From Heliocidaris erythrogramma (lineage: Eukaryota; Echinodermata; Echinoidea; Camarodonta; Echinometridae), in contig CM046853.1 of the NCBI GenBank assembly GCA_025617745.1, positions 16,473,174-16,537,173 on the forward strand: 64,000 nucleotides of DNA, in the 5' to 3' direction. Numbering within the stretch: the first letter of the stretch is position 1; each line of letters opens with the position of its first letter. Shown piece by piece: positions 63,301 through 64,000 of this stretch. The position numbers were made by a program, and so were the translations under genes. The notes beneath the pieces were generated by a model. The model worked only from the letters and a program-made list of their open reading frames with translations, was not told the origin of the DNA and ran no database searches.

Positions 63301-63786
63301 AAATTATGTACCATTAGCAACCGGTATGTCACAAAATAACCAACAAACCATTGCAACATGCAGCATTGGCCAATGTATTTGAAGAGTTACTACATTTGTC
63401 ACTCTTACAACTGAATAATACCAACTTTACTACAAACGTAATTACTAACCTACAAAGTGAAAAAAGACAGAGGAATTAAACAGGTTTGACACCTGACAAT
63501 CAAAAGGTTACTTCACATAAAGCTTGTGTTTCACAGAGTTAAAATATATGTTCTCATTTCCAGCTTGGTAACAACATAGGTATGACTAGGAAACAGCATG
63601 TAAGTTACTTTCCACAGCCCAAGAATGTAAATGTGTTGCTAAAGCTTGCAACACTATGTGGTGCCCTGGAGCCCTAATGGGTCTGAAAGATTAAAGAGTT
63701 GCGGCTTACCTTCTTGTCTGCTGAGGAGCCGATAGTTCTAGGGGTATCTCTGGTGTCACCTGTGCTGCCTTCTTTCCAGTTGTGAT
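14736..63786 (-). CDS. TEP1: TEP1-like DUF4062-NACHT-WD40 protein, 35 exons, partial at both ends
   Basis: This is the span of one minus-strand gene; coding sequence is only in the 35 exons listed separately. The spliced product visible here is 1730 residues: a short linker, DUF4062 (about 31-165), NACHT NTPase (Walker A 295-302, Walker B Asp near 388), a helical region (about 470-800), then some 18-20 WD40 blades (about 804-1730). In vertebrates TEP1 is a telomerase- and vault-associated protein of this same domain order that binds RNA through an N-terminal TROVE domain. The motif SPFNNQ after the NACHT core and the run of blades match TEP1 better than the related NWD1 or NPHP3 proteins, as judged from memory of the family. 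All 34 junctions are GT-AG and keep frame, which strongly supports the model. The TROVE part (above 64000) and the stop codon are not seen. Confidence 0.92.
14838..18745. other. First part of the 20.7-kb TEP1 intron, nothing recognised
   Basis: AT-rich intron sequence. Contains a poly-T run near 16700 and the (TA)n/(GA)n tract at 17943-18024. No exon or transposon end seen. Confidence 0.6.
17943..18024. repeat. (TA)n plus (GA)n microsatellite
   Basis: Alternating TATATA and GAGAGA blocks, about 80 bp. Confidence 0.9.
18746..20029. mobile_element. DNA transposon with 35-bp inverted ends
   Basis: Left end CACTGGGTGATTTCACCCTC and on to GGTGTTGGTGTTT (18746-18779); right end on the minus strand CAGTGGGTAATTTCACGCTC and on to the same GGTGTTGGTGTTT (to 20029). 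About 30 of the first 33 bases match. Flanks show no convincing target duplication. A smaller element (19208-19394) is nested inside, so this one is older. No transposase frame seen. Confidence 0.75.
19208..19394. mobile_element. Small TA-flanked inverted-repeat element (MITE), nested
   Basis: Ends CTGTAAAAGTGG (19208) and CCACCTTTACAG (to 19394) are inverted repeats, and TA lies directly outside each end, as for Tc1/mariner-type elements. The inside is rich in CGCGAAAT words. A related sequence of about 120 bp starts at 22779, and a third with similar ends is at 48208. Confidence 0.7.
20251..21925 (+). mobile_element. Helentron-like element with four 335-bp tandem units
   Basis: The left end carries GCTCACCTGAG (20270-20280); the right end carries CTCAGGTGAGC (21911-21921), its complement. 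The inner part is four tandem units of about 332-337 bp, seen by the recurring TCTATAG at 20573, 20910, 21245 and 21577. Then follows a (GGACGAC)n tract (21817-21873) and a hairpin at 21892-21922: outer stem TAGCTCAC/GTGAGCTA, inner stem GAGCC-TTA-GGCTC. The outer stem repeats the left-end sequence. This is the architecture of Helentron-type non-autonomous elements. Open frames in the units are chance products of the repeat. Confidence 0.75.
22779..22900 (+). mobile_element. Partial copy of the 19208-type small element
   Basis: Starts CGGTAAAAGTGGCA and follows the 19208 element closely, including GATTAATTTTT, then CACGCGCTAGGCTCATG and GCAAAAGAATACAT. The matching right end was not found. 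Confidence 0.65.
24764..24870. repeat. (GA)n low-complexity tract
   Basis: GAGAGAGAGGGAGA-type purine repeats on the plus strand. Confidence 0.85.
26918..27617. repeat. 700-bp (ACT)n trinucleotide tract
   Basis: Almost pure ACT triplets with ACG, ATT and GCT variants arranged in larger repeating blocks (a higher-order pattern ACTATTACTATTACTACTACG recurs). On the minus strand the frame reads as Val/Ala runs, which is not a gene. Confidence 0.95.
27647..28583. mobile_element. hAT-type DNA transposon with 8-bp target duplication
   Basis: Inverted ends TAAGCCTGAGTC (27647-27658 and complement 28572-28583). The octamer CTTTGTAC flanks both ends (27639-27646 and 28584-28591), the 8-bp target duplication of hAT elements. 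Inner ends share further imperfect repeats (ATCGAATAC and CACCGGCTAACC types). No transposase is visible in the 937 bp, so it is non-autonomous. Confidence 0.88.
28592..29798. other. Intron stretch, nothing recognised
   Basis: AT-rich, with a T8/G10 run near 29550-29570. No exon or element end seen. Confidence 0.6.
29799..30353. mobile_element. Inverted-repeat element, ends not fixed
   Basis: TCCTGTCTAAGCAGACGATG TCC (29821-29843) is matched by its complement at 30311-30333, and GTGACGACAC (29799) by GTGTGACGAC (30344). The arms therefore run at least 45 bp with a 470-bp centre. The true ends may lie some 50 bp further out on each side. No target duplication found. Confidence 0.6.
30411..32460. 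other. Intron stretch, nothing recognised
   Basis: No exon or transposon seen. An 83-codon frame at 31407-31658 (plus) has no recognised similarity. A G-rich run lies at 32202-32228. Confidence 0.55.
32469..32610. mobile_element. Small inverted-repeat element
   Basis: Left arm TCTTATAAAGAGTTGCGATT (32469-32488) and right arm, minus strand, ATCTAAAGAGTTGCCATT (32593-32610). The inner part repeats TTGCGATTGATTG words. Shares the GTTGCGATTGATTGCAA word with the element at 40520. Confidence 0.6.
32688..35567. other. Rest of the long TEP1 intron, no exon confirmed
   Basis: 32700-33030 is richer in GC than its surroundings and has a TATATAA at 32727-32733. Below it are A-rich runs (33060-33230), the hairpin at 33490, a G-run near 34100 and otherwise plain sequence. 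Confidence 0.55.
33490..33541. repeat. Short hairpin repeat, copy 2
   Basis: Arms AGCCAAAAGGGTATTAACT (33490-33508) and AATTAATGCCCTTCTGGCT (33523-33541) pair with few mismatches. Same core (AGAAGGGY.TTAAC...TTAATGCCCTTCT) as the hairpin at 501-547. Confidence 0.7.
35568..35741 (-). CDS. TEP1: TEP1 exon 34: WD40-like blade
   Basis: Encodes 58 residues including VSWCQSLIVPPPEIGNPNGF, LIGESDGLVMHVGEDKTVKV and LKW. Phase 0 at both ends. A 20.7-kb intron follows, far longer than any other here. The step from LKW to KGAVTSL of the next exon is short for a blade-to-blade loop, so an exon may be missing between them (see findings). Confidence 0.92.
35812..37122. mobile_element. pogo/Tigger-like DNA transposon
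   Basis: Inverted ends CAGTCAAACCTGTCT (35812) and AGACAGGTTTGACTG (to 37122), each flanked by TA (35810-35811 and 37123-37124). CAGT.AAACCT ends with a TA duplication are typical of pogo/Tigger elements of the Tc1/mariner superfamily. Subterminal copies of GGCCGCTATAGACAGGT repeat two to three times at both ends, possible transposase sites. The 1311 bp hold no clear transposase frame. Confidence 0.85.
37125..37791. other. Intron stretch, nothing recognised
   Basis: Rest of the intron between exons 33 and 34; no element or exon seen. Confidence 0.6.
37792..37882 (-). CDS. TEP1: TEP1 exon 33: WD40-like blade
   Basis: Encodes VSGWVMDMVLIKGKGVAASL and SDGTVAFGKE. The blade is degenerate but keeps the SDGTV turn. 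Phase 0 at its low end. The 2050-bp intron below holds the pogo-like element 35812-37122. Confidence 0.9.
38033..38279. mobile_element. TTAA-flanked small element (piggyBac-like MITE)
   Basis: TTAA occurs directly outside both ends (38029-38032 and 38280-38283). Left end ACCCTACCATGCC; right end on the minus strand CCCCTTCCATGCC. Inverted ends starting with CCC and a TTAA duplication suggest piggyBac. About 247 bp, no coding capacity. Confidence 0.7.
38819..38986 (-). CDS. TEP1: TEP1 exon 32: WD40-like blade
   Basis: Encodes SPVTCLKYDDAQDILYVGTW and SSVITLRSFTSGNIKQNAK, a blade with a weak last strand (TLRSF in the WD place). The 936-bp intron below carries a TTAA-flanked small element at 38033-38279. 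Confidence 0.92.
39569..39702 (-). CDS. TEP1: TEP1 exon 31: WD40 blade
   Basis: Encodes AECSINAICFVGKHLTFAVG and MDDGIIKLWKIQELKDAP, one blade. The split Leu codon (CT|G) joins the next exon. The 582-bp intron below is plain. Confidence 0.94.
40124..40205 (-). CDS. TEP1: TEP1 exon 30: WD40 blade end
   Basis: Encodes DGCACLWKMNDSNKEAGQTM and TLLYSWK. It closes the previous blade and gives the loop into the next one. Phase 0 at its low end. The 421-bp intron below is plain. Confidence 0.92.
40520..40682. mobile_element. Palindromic small element
   Basis: GGGGTGTTGCAA (40520) and its complement TTGCAACACCCC (to 40682) are perfect ends. Inside each end is a TTGCGATTGATTGC or GCAATTGATTGCAA word. 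163 bp. No clear target duplication. Confidence 0.7.
40978..41072 (-). CDS. TEP1: TEP1 exon 29: WD40 blade, first part
   Basis: Encodes VHIGAHNADVTAVAVSTKTN and FAVTAS; the blade ends with RDGCACLWK in the next exon. The 772-bp intron below has a palindromic inverted-repeat element at 40520-40682. Confidence 0.93.
41436..41555 (-). CDS. TEP1: TEP1 exon 28: WD40 blade
   Basis: Encodes LTTLIGHSDRVLSVAMATSG and QVVTTSMDCTVKIWAPQ, one 40-residue blade in phase 0. The 363-bp intron below is plain. Confidence 0.96.
43633..44392. mobile_element. hAT-type DNA transposon with 8-bp target duplication
   Basis: ATTAAAAG flanks both ends (43625-43632 and 44393-44400), an exact 8-bp duplication. Ends TAGGGGTGGG and, on the minus strand, TAGGGCTGTG are the usual hAT type. 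Near both ends lie GGGTACCCG or CGGGTCCCG-like repeats. 760 bp without a transposase frame. Confidence 0.88.
44527..44738 (-). CDS. TEP1: TEP1 exon 27: charged insert plus WD40 strand
   Basis: Encodes an acidic run DGDDEDVDLDSDDEGKDD, a basic run HHQKKKLDKK, then EEVIIASASDDGTTQLWKPL. The charged insert lies inside a propeller blade, between its second and third strands, and would loop out. The basic run could act as a nuclear signal, but this is a guess. The 2971-bp intron below holds the hAT element 43633-44392. Confidence 0.94.
44850..45187. repeat. (ACC)n-type tract with a 175-bp duplication
   Basis: ACC/ATC triplet-rich sequence filling the intron between exons 26 and 27. The segment AAGATTCGCATCACTACAAC recurs at 44881 and 45056, a 175-bp tandem duplication. 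Frames on both strands here are low-complexity. Confidence 0.9.
45225..45360 (-). CDS. TEP1: TEP1 exon 26: WD40 blade
   Basis: Encodes HGCVVSGCLDASVKVWSHRG and VEITTLYGHSQKVNKVDIYV, ending in TREE. This matches the V.SVSRDGTLKVWDH.GVEL type blade of TEP1. The 486-bp intron below is filled by an (ACC)n-like tract with a 175-bp duplication. Confidence 0.95.
45735..45975 (-). mobile_element. tRNA-derived SINE, complete
   Basis: Read on the minus strand: a tRNA-like head with A box TGGTATATTGG (45957-45967) and B box GGTTCAATCC (45910-45919), a body, and an (ATT)n tail (45737-45763). A and B boxes are the internal RNA polymerase III promoter. The body shares TGGGTCC/ACC, GGGG.AATAATA..ATTGCAGGGC and CAGTAT..ATACTGATG with the plus-strand copy at 54348. 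Confidence 0.8.
46060..46167 (-). CDS. TEP1: TEP1 exon 25: WD40 blade
   Basis: Encodes ATASNDSTIKLWDMKTGKVK, then GHQAAVYSVAFS. Phase 0 at both ends, cutting the next blade after its second strand. The 699-bp intron below holds a complete SINE (45735-45975, minus). Confidence 0.96.
46607..46726 (-). CDS. TEP1: TEP1 exon 24: end of one blade, start of the next
   Basis: Encodes MLFMYEIKDGKANSKPILHL then CHKDWINSCAWSPATDVL, which reads straight on to ATASNDSTIKLWD in the next exon. Phase 0 at both ends. The CHKDW..SCAW string matches the equivalent blade in vertebrate TEP1 as I recall it. The 439-bp intron below is plain. Confidence 0.94.
47181..47283 (-). CDS. TEP1: TEP1 exon 23: WD40 blade
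   Basis: Encodes LLHPKCNGVITCCTFNYSGT and KLVVGTRDA; completed by MLFMYEIKDGK in the next exon. The blade ends in F.YE, not WD. Phase 0 at its low end. The 454-bp intron below is purine-rich. Confidence 0.92.
47596..47771 (-). CDS. TEP1: TEP1 exon 22: WD40 blade
   Basis: Encodes VPLKANHAAITSLAYSNSQV and AAITYDNMCVALWQNPMEGK, a blade with N-H in place of G-H. The split Gly codon joins the next exon. The 312-bp intron below is plain. Confidence 0.93.
48208..48410. mobile_element. Small TA-flanked element with CTGTAAAA-type ends
   Basis: TA lies outside both ends. Left end TTGTAAAATC, right end on the minus strand CTGTAAAACC. The inside is rich in CGCGAAA and AAACTTTCG words, like the 19208 element. 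Probably a relative of it. Confidence 0.55.
48448..48711 (-). CDS. TEP1: TEP1 exon 21: WD40 blades
   Basis: Encodes 88 residues: IWSGNLGKQLATF, FSPDGELVAMGYHSGEVKVV, VRGMAWINGSKYGHCIMVGF. The second blade ends in VVD, not WD, a common variation. Phase 0. The 676-bp intron below holds the small TA-flanked element 48208-48410. Confidence 0.95.
49111..49209 (-). CDS. TEP1: TEP1 exon 20: WD40 blade, first part
   Basis: Encodes CGHSQPINHIAFSKNGRELV and TVSNDHKTK; the blade is completed by IWSGNLGKQ of the next exon, so the intron splits a blade just before its last strand. Phase 0. The 399-bp intron below has a short poly-C/poly-A run near 48916. Confidence 0.94.
49361..50520 (+). mobile_element. 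Helentron-like element with five 171-180-bp tandem units
   Basis: Left end ATGCCTCCGCC (49361-49371); right end GGCGGAGGCAT (50510-50520). Five tandem units, marked by ATTGACCTCTGTGACCTC at about 49552, 49732, 49902, 50072 and 50243. Then a (GGAC)n tract and a hairpin at 50484-50520: outer stem ATGCCTCCG/CGGAGGCAT, inner stem CCCACC-TTC-GGTGGG. The outer stem is the same as the left end. Lies in the intron between exons 19 and 20. A shorter copy is at 57947. Confidence 0.8.
50720..50839 (-). CDS. TEP1: TEP1 exon 19: WD40 blade
   Basis: Encodes ILRGHKSSVRAVTYSPTGRH and IASASLDGAVKLWSADTGTQ, exactly one 40-residue WD blade, phase 0 at both ends. The 1510-bp intron below carries the longer Helentron-like element at 49361-50520. 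Confidence 0.96.
51278..51533 (-). CDS. TEP1: TEP1 exon 18: two WD40 blades
   Basis: Encodes LKGHRGLVSGCISDPKGVNL and LASCGWDCRVLIWDGRSGK, then PVSCLSYHPEGKLLVTGSWD and STLKIWDTFNKKRVA. Two full blades with GH and WD dipeptides. The 438-bp intron below is plain. Confidence 0.96.
51799..51933. mobile_element. Small inverted-repeat element
   Basis: GGGTACATTAGG (51799-51810) and CCTAATGTACCC (51922-51933) are perfect inverted ends, 135 bp apart in total. GTCGACCTAATG and GTCTACCTAATG words repeat inside. Lies in the intron between exons 17 and 18. Confidence 0.65.
51948..52065 (-). mobile_element. SINE-like 3' tail fragment
   Basis: On the minus strand a GTGCATT..TGCACTATATGAATG segment ends in an (ATT/GTT)n tail, the usual end of animal SINEs with a conserved 3' part. 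Too short to classify further. Confidence 0.4.
52266..52390 (-). CDS. TEP1: TEP1 exon 17: WD40 blade
   Basis: Encodes GHSDAVTSCCFVGRTRLVSA and then SRDKTLSLWDVDQG, a textbook WD40 blade with GH at the start and LWD at the end. The split Arg codon joins the next exon. The 732-bp intron below has a small inverted-repeat element (51799-51933) and a SINE-like tail near 51950-52060. Confidence 0.95.
52755..52850 (-). CDS. TEP1: TEP1 exon 16: WD40 blade
   Basis: Encodes AVLCVAIAPGDKIFAVGTKN followed by CQLKLFEMETGK, one WD-like blade (strand, GT.., K.F/W at the end). Phase 0 at both ends. It opens the propeller array. The 364-bp intron below is plain. Confidence 0.93.
53321..53602 (-). CDS. TEP1: TEP1 exon 15: last exon before the WD array
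   Basis: Encodes 94 residues: SKALLREREKFLTNPLITSL, FISRHLHILNLCPGLLWQQA and NEPDSSLVRHAV. TEP1 and NWD proteins share this F...R...L...P.LL.QQA.N.P..S stretch. Phase 0 at both ends. The 470-bp intron below is plain. Confidence 0.95.
53765..54000. repeat. (ATC)n-type low-complexity tract
   Basis: CAT/ATC triplets with interruptions between exons 14 and 15. On the minus strand it reads as GAT/GAC codons in frame with exon 14. Confidence 0.9.
54012..54211 (-). CDS. TEP1: TEP1 exon 14: helical bundle before WD array
   Basis: Encodes FTHLAKTKNS, then ALSEMPYHLVQAGLFTELKN and AKCFSGLTAGLLEDFQ. The LPYHL..AG motif is a fixed landmark between the NACHT and WD parts. It ends in phase 0 at GTGAGG. 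The reading frame stays open for 90 codons into the 409-bp intron below, which is a Asp-rich (CAT)n-type tract (see findings). Confidence 0.95.
54348..54524 (+). mobile_element. SINE, 3' part
   Basis: Body and (ATT)n tail (about 54502-54524) of the same SINE family as 45735-45975, here in plus orientation. The tRNA-like head is missing, so it is 5' truncated. Diagnostic words: AATGGGTACCCGG, GGCTAAGCCGGGGTAATAAT and CAGTATATAATACTGATG. Confidence 0.7.
54704..54813 (-). CDS. TEP1: TEP1 exon 13: helical linker
   Basis: Encodes DHRLRVSHGQISQAIFQRYM followed by KGAASELQIRTHALLS. The H..L piece looks like the helix that runs into the A..F..L.K segment of NACHT-WD proteins. Splice sites are TGTAG and GTAAAA. 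The 492-bp intron below carries the 3' part of a SINE at 54348-54524. Confidence 0.9.
55888..56068 (-). CDS. TEP1: TEP1 exon 12: winged-helix region
   Basis: Encodes GLYEEDLHCLLSLHQQFKDQ, then a Lys/Tyr-rich stretch and VMSRLVRGIRSLLAPTGEH. These are the L...L..LL helices that precede the linker to the WD array. The acceptor is TTTTAG and the donor GTAAAG. The 1074-bp intron below is AT-rich with no recognised element. Confidence 0.92.
56529..56661 (-). CDS. TEP1: TEP1 exon 11: post-NACHT helices
   Basis: Encodes TVGTLLQEVLKRLEDDHGQD and then IITMALALLVSTRDG, a pair of helices common after the NACHT core (L...HG.D....AL.LL..TR.GL). The split Gly codon joins the next exon. The 460-bp intron below has nothing recognised. 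Confidence 0.94.
57091..57183 (-). CDS. TEP1: TEP1 exon 10: winged-helix lead
   Basis: Encodes MKLLVSKREANLPLFLKLAC and then EELRVFGVFEE. This follows SPFNNQ directly, as in TEP1 (K.......PL.L.L...LR.F). The Met is internal, not a start. The acceptor is TTGTAG and the donor GTTAGC. The 429-bp intron below has no feature. Confidence 0.94.
57683..57859 (-). CDS. TEP1: TEP1 exon 9: NACHT C-terminal part
   Basis: Encodes 59 residues beginning NVLFILSAVMSS (sensor-like strand), then ELGPLDLMDKAEVVRRTLA, and ending ESPFNNQ, a motif well kept in TEP1. Phase 0 at both ends. The 499-bp intron below shows nothing recognised. Confidence 0.95.
57947..58605 (+). mobile_element. Helentron-like element, short copy with three tandem units
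   Basis: Same family as 49361-50520: ATGCCTCCGCC at the left, three ATTGACCTCTGTGACCTC units (58040, 58210, 58380), a short (GGAC)n tract, and the same hairpin and GGCGGAGGCAT end at 58605. Lies in the intron between exons 8 and 9. The two copies differ in the number of units, not in the ends. Confidence 0.8.
58749..58902 (-). CDS. TEP1: TEP1 exon 8: NACHT Walker B
   Basis: Encodes NKLVIVIDGVSGMD, the hydrophobic strand ending in the Walker B aspartate, then LDWLPQNIPQ, the usual W.P..LP turn of NACHT proteins. Phase 0 at its low end. The 889-bp intron below contains the Helentron-like element at 57947-58605. Confidence 0.95.
59120..59222. other. tRNA-like relic with a second head in inverted orientation
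   Basis: On the minus strand from 59198: GGGGGCGAGTTGGCTCAG with an A box TGGCTCAGTTGG and a B box-like GGGTTTGAATCC. The 3' acceptor strand is absent and the anticodon stem does not pair, so it is no functional tRNA, more likely a SINE or tRNA pseudogene. At 59205-59222 the plus strand has GGGGGCAAGTTGGCTCAG, the same head facing the other way. Confidence 0.65.
59319..59482 (-). CDS. TEP1: TEP1 exon 7: NACHT domain
   Basis: Encodes QPILVHFVGAVPGSSHVSPL and then LLKRLCNELIRRF, the strand plus helix between Walker A and Walker B where NACHT proteins carry HF.GA and LL..L motifs. The acceptor is TTTAG and the donor GTGAGG. The 416-bp intron below contains a tRNA-like relic at 59120-59222. Confidence 0.94.
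60002..60184 (-). CDS. TEP1: TEP1 exon 6: NACHT P-loop (Walker A)
   Basis: Encodes 61 residues in phase 0 at both ends. It ends with IIMVTGKQGCGKTALL, an intact Walker A motif (GxxxxGKT) that binds the phosphates of ATP or GTP in STAND NTPases. The stretch FTGRKNQVKQCLEAV before it is the usual lead-in helix. The 519-bp intron below is pyrimidine-rich near 59640-59900 and holds nothing else. Confidence 0.96.
60616..61217. mobile_element. Fold-back element with arms of about 230 bp
   Basis: TTAA flanks both ends (60612-60615 and 61218-61221). The left arm begins AGGAGTACTCCGGCC; the right arm ends GGCCGGAGTACCCCT. The arms stay complementary, with scattered mismatches, through words such as TTTTGCATTATTTTGG / CCAAAATAATGCAAAA and GAGCTGATGATGTCA / TGACATCATCAGCTC, down to a centre of about 140 bp. 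It could form a long hairpin in the TEP1 pre-mRNA. TTAA suggests a piggyBac-type mobiliser, but this is not certain. Confidence 0.8.
61316..61436 (-). CDS. TEP1: TEP1 exon 5: linker with YPC motif
   Basis: Encodes YPCHFGGVVEGKPVVVNLEE followed by FGRRVINNVWNYIKQAYPED. The Tyr-Pro-Cys plus Gly-Gly-Val signature and the NVWNYI helix are typical of the segment between DUF4062 and NACHT in TEP1. It ends in phase 0 at GTAAG. The 1131-bp intron below carries the fold-back element at 60616-61217. Confidence 0.93.
61813..61926 (-). CDS. TEP1: TEP1 exon 4: end of DUF4062 region
   Basis: Encodes 38 residues, charged and helical (LRSQFVDESSHSKERLTSLK), ending TSGCEVFDG, where TEP1 proteins have a linker to the NACHT-associated part. 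Splice sites TTAG and GTAAGC fit in phase. The 376-bp intron below is plain. Confidence 0.9.
62346..62588 (-). CDS. TEP1: TEP1 exon 3: DUF4062 core
   Basis: Encodes 81 residues including NRCDLFLGILGDRYGYIP and RSITELEMYHKAL, the second conserved half of DUF4062. A polar stretch rich in Asp and Ser (DMSDDEDFNW) sits between them. The acceptor is TTTTCAG and the donor GTATGTG. The 419-bp intron below holds nothing recognised. Confidence 0.95.
63069..63245 (-). CDS. TEP1: TEP1 exon 2: start of DUF4062
   Basis: Encodes the hallmark start of DUF4062, LRVFISSTFRDMHGERDLL, followed by LRWGVSEEQTKHS. This domain is found in TEP1, NWD1 and NPHP3-type STAND proteins next to a NACHT core. The acceptor TGCAG and donor GTATTA bound it, and the junction codons fit on both sides. 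The 480-bp intron below (62589-63068) has no recognised feature. Confidence 0.95.
63710..63786 (-). CDS. TEP1: TEP1 exon 1 of those seen: linker before DUF4062
   Basis: Encodes about 25 residues (ITTGKKAAQVTPEIPLEL and on) of low-complexity linker just upstream of DUF4062. It has an acceptor CAG at its high end and a donor GTAAG at its low end. The split AGA codon joins exactly to the next exon. It is accepted mainly because of this join, as the linker itself has no family signature. The intron above it runs out of the window, and 63787-64000 shows nothing else. The 464-bp intron below holds only a short GA run. Confidence 0.75.
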
Positions 63787-64000
63787 CTGTATCAATTCAA
63801 CAAATATAGAAACAATACATGAAATCCAACTACATGTACATGAATGACATGCATAACTACATGTACTGCATTTGCCCCTTGTATATGCTTCTCAGTGTGT
63901 GATGCAAGTACTTCACTGGAATGAGAAAAGTATTAAAATTGAAGGCATGTTGTTTGCAACATGCACATCGTCTAGACTACAATCCTTGTCAAGCTTCTAG

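Overview
The window is eukaryotic, animal-type DNA: AT-rich, gene-sparse, with one intron-rich gene, long introns and many short transposable elements. The terminal-repeat element families, the tRNA-derived SINEs ending in (ATT)n and the protein itself point to an echinoderm, most likely a sea urchin; this is inference and the species cannot be fixed from the sequence alone.

The only protein-coding gene I can support lies on the minus strand and covers about 49 kb, from 63786 down to 14736. I could place 35 exons, all with GT-AG introns and with reading frame kept across all 34 junctions, giving 5190 coding bases or 1730 residues. Domain order is DUF4062, NACHT NTPase (Walker A and Walker B both intact), a helical region, then about 900 residues of WD40 repeats. 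This is the order and motif content of TEP1, the telomerase-associated and vault-particle protein. The N-terminal TROVE RNA-binding part must lie beyond base 64000. No stop codon was found, so the last short exon is either below 14736 and unrecognised or outside the window.

Layout by region: 1-14735 holds no recognised exon but carries an inverted-repeat element with an unusual GC-rich motif (2078-3453), a Harbinger-like element (5411-6181), a 161-bp tandem-repeat element (9938-10395) and another inverted-repeat element (14053-14629). 14736-14837 is the last exon seen. 14838-35567 is one 20.7-kb intron holding a 1.3-kb inverted-repeat element with a smaller one nested in it, a Helentron-like tandem-repeat element, a 700-bp (ACT)n tract, a hAT element and several small inverted-repeat elements. 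35568-63786 holds the other 34 exons, with introns that carry pogo-like, piggyBac-like, hAT, SINE, Helentron-like and fold-back elements. 63787-64000 is intron.

The gene product would act as one large scaffold: DUF4062-NACHT as the nucleotide-binding core and the WD40 array as a protein- or RNA-binding surface, within telomerase or the vault ribonucleoprotein. Several transposons still show target duplications of the expected length, so their ends are well defined. No rRNA, CRISPR array or functional tRNA was seen.
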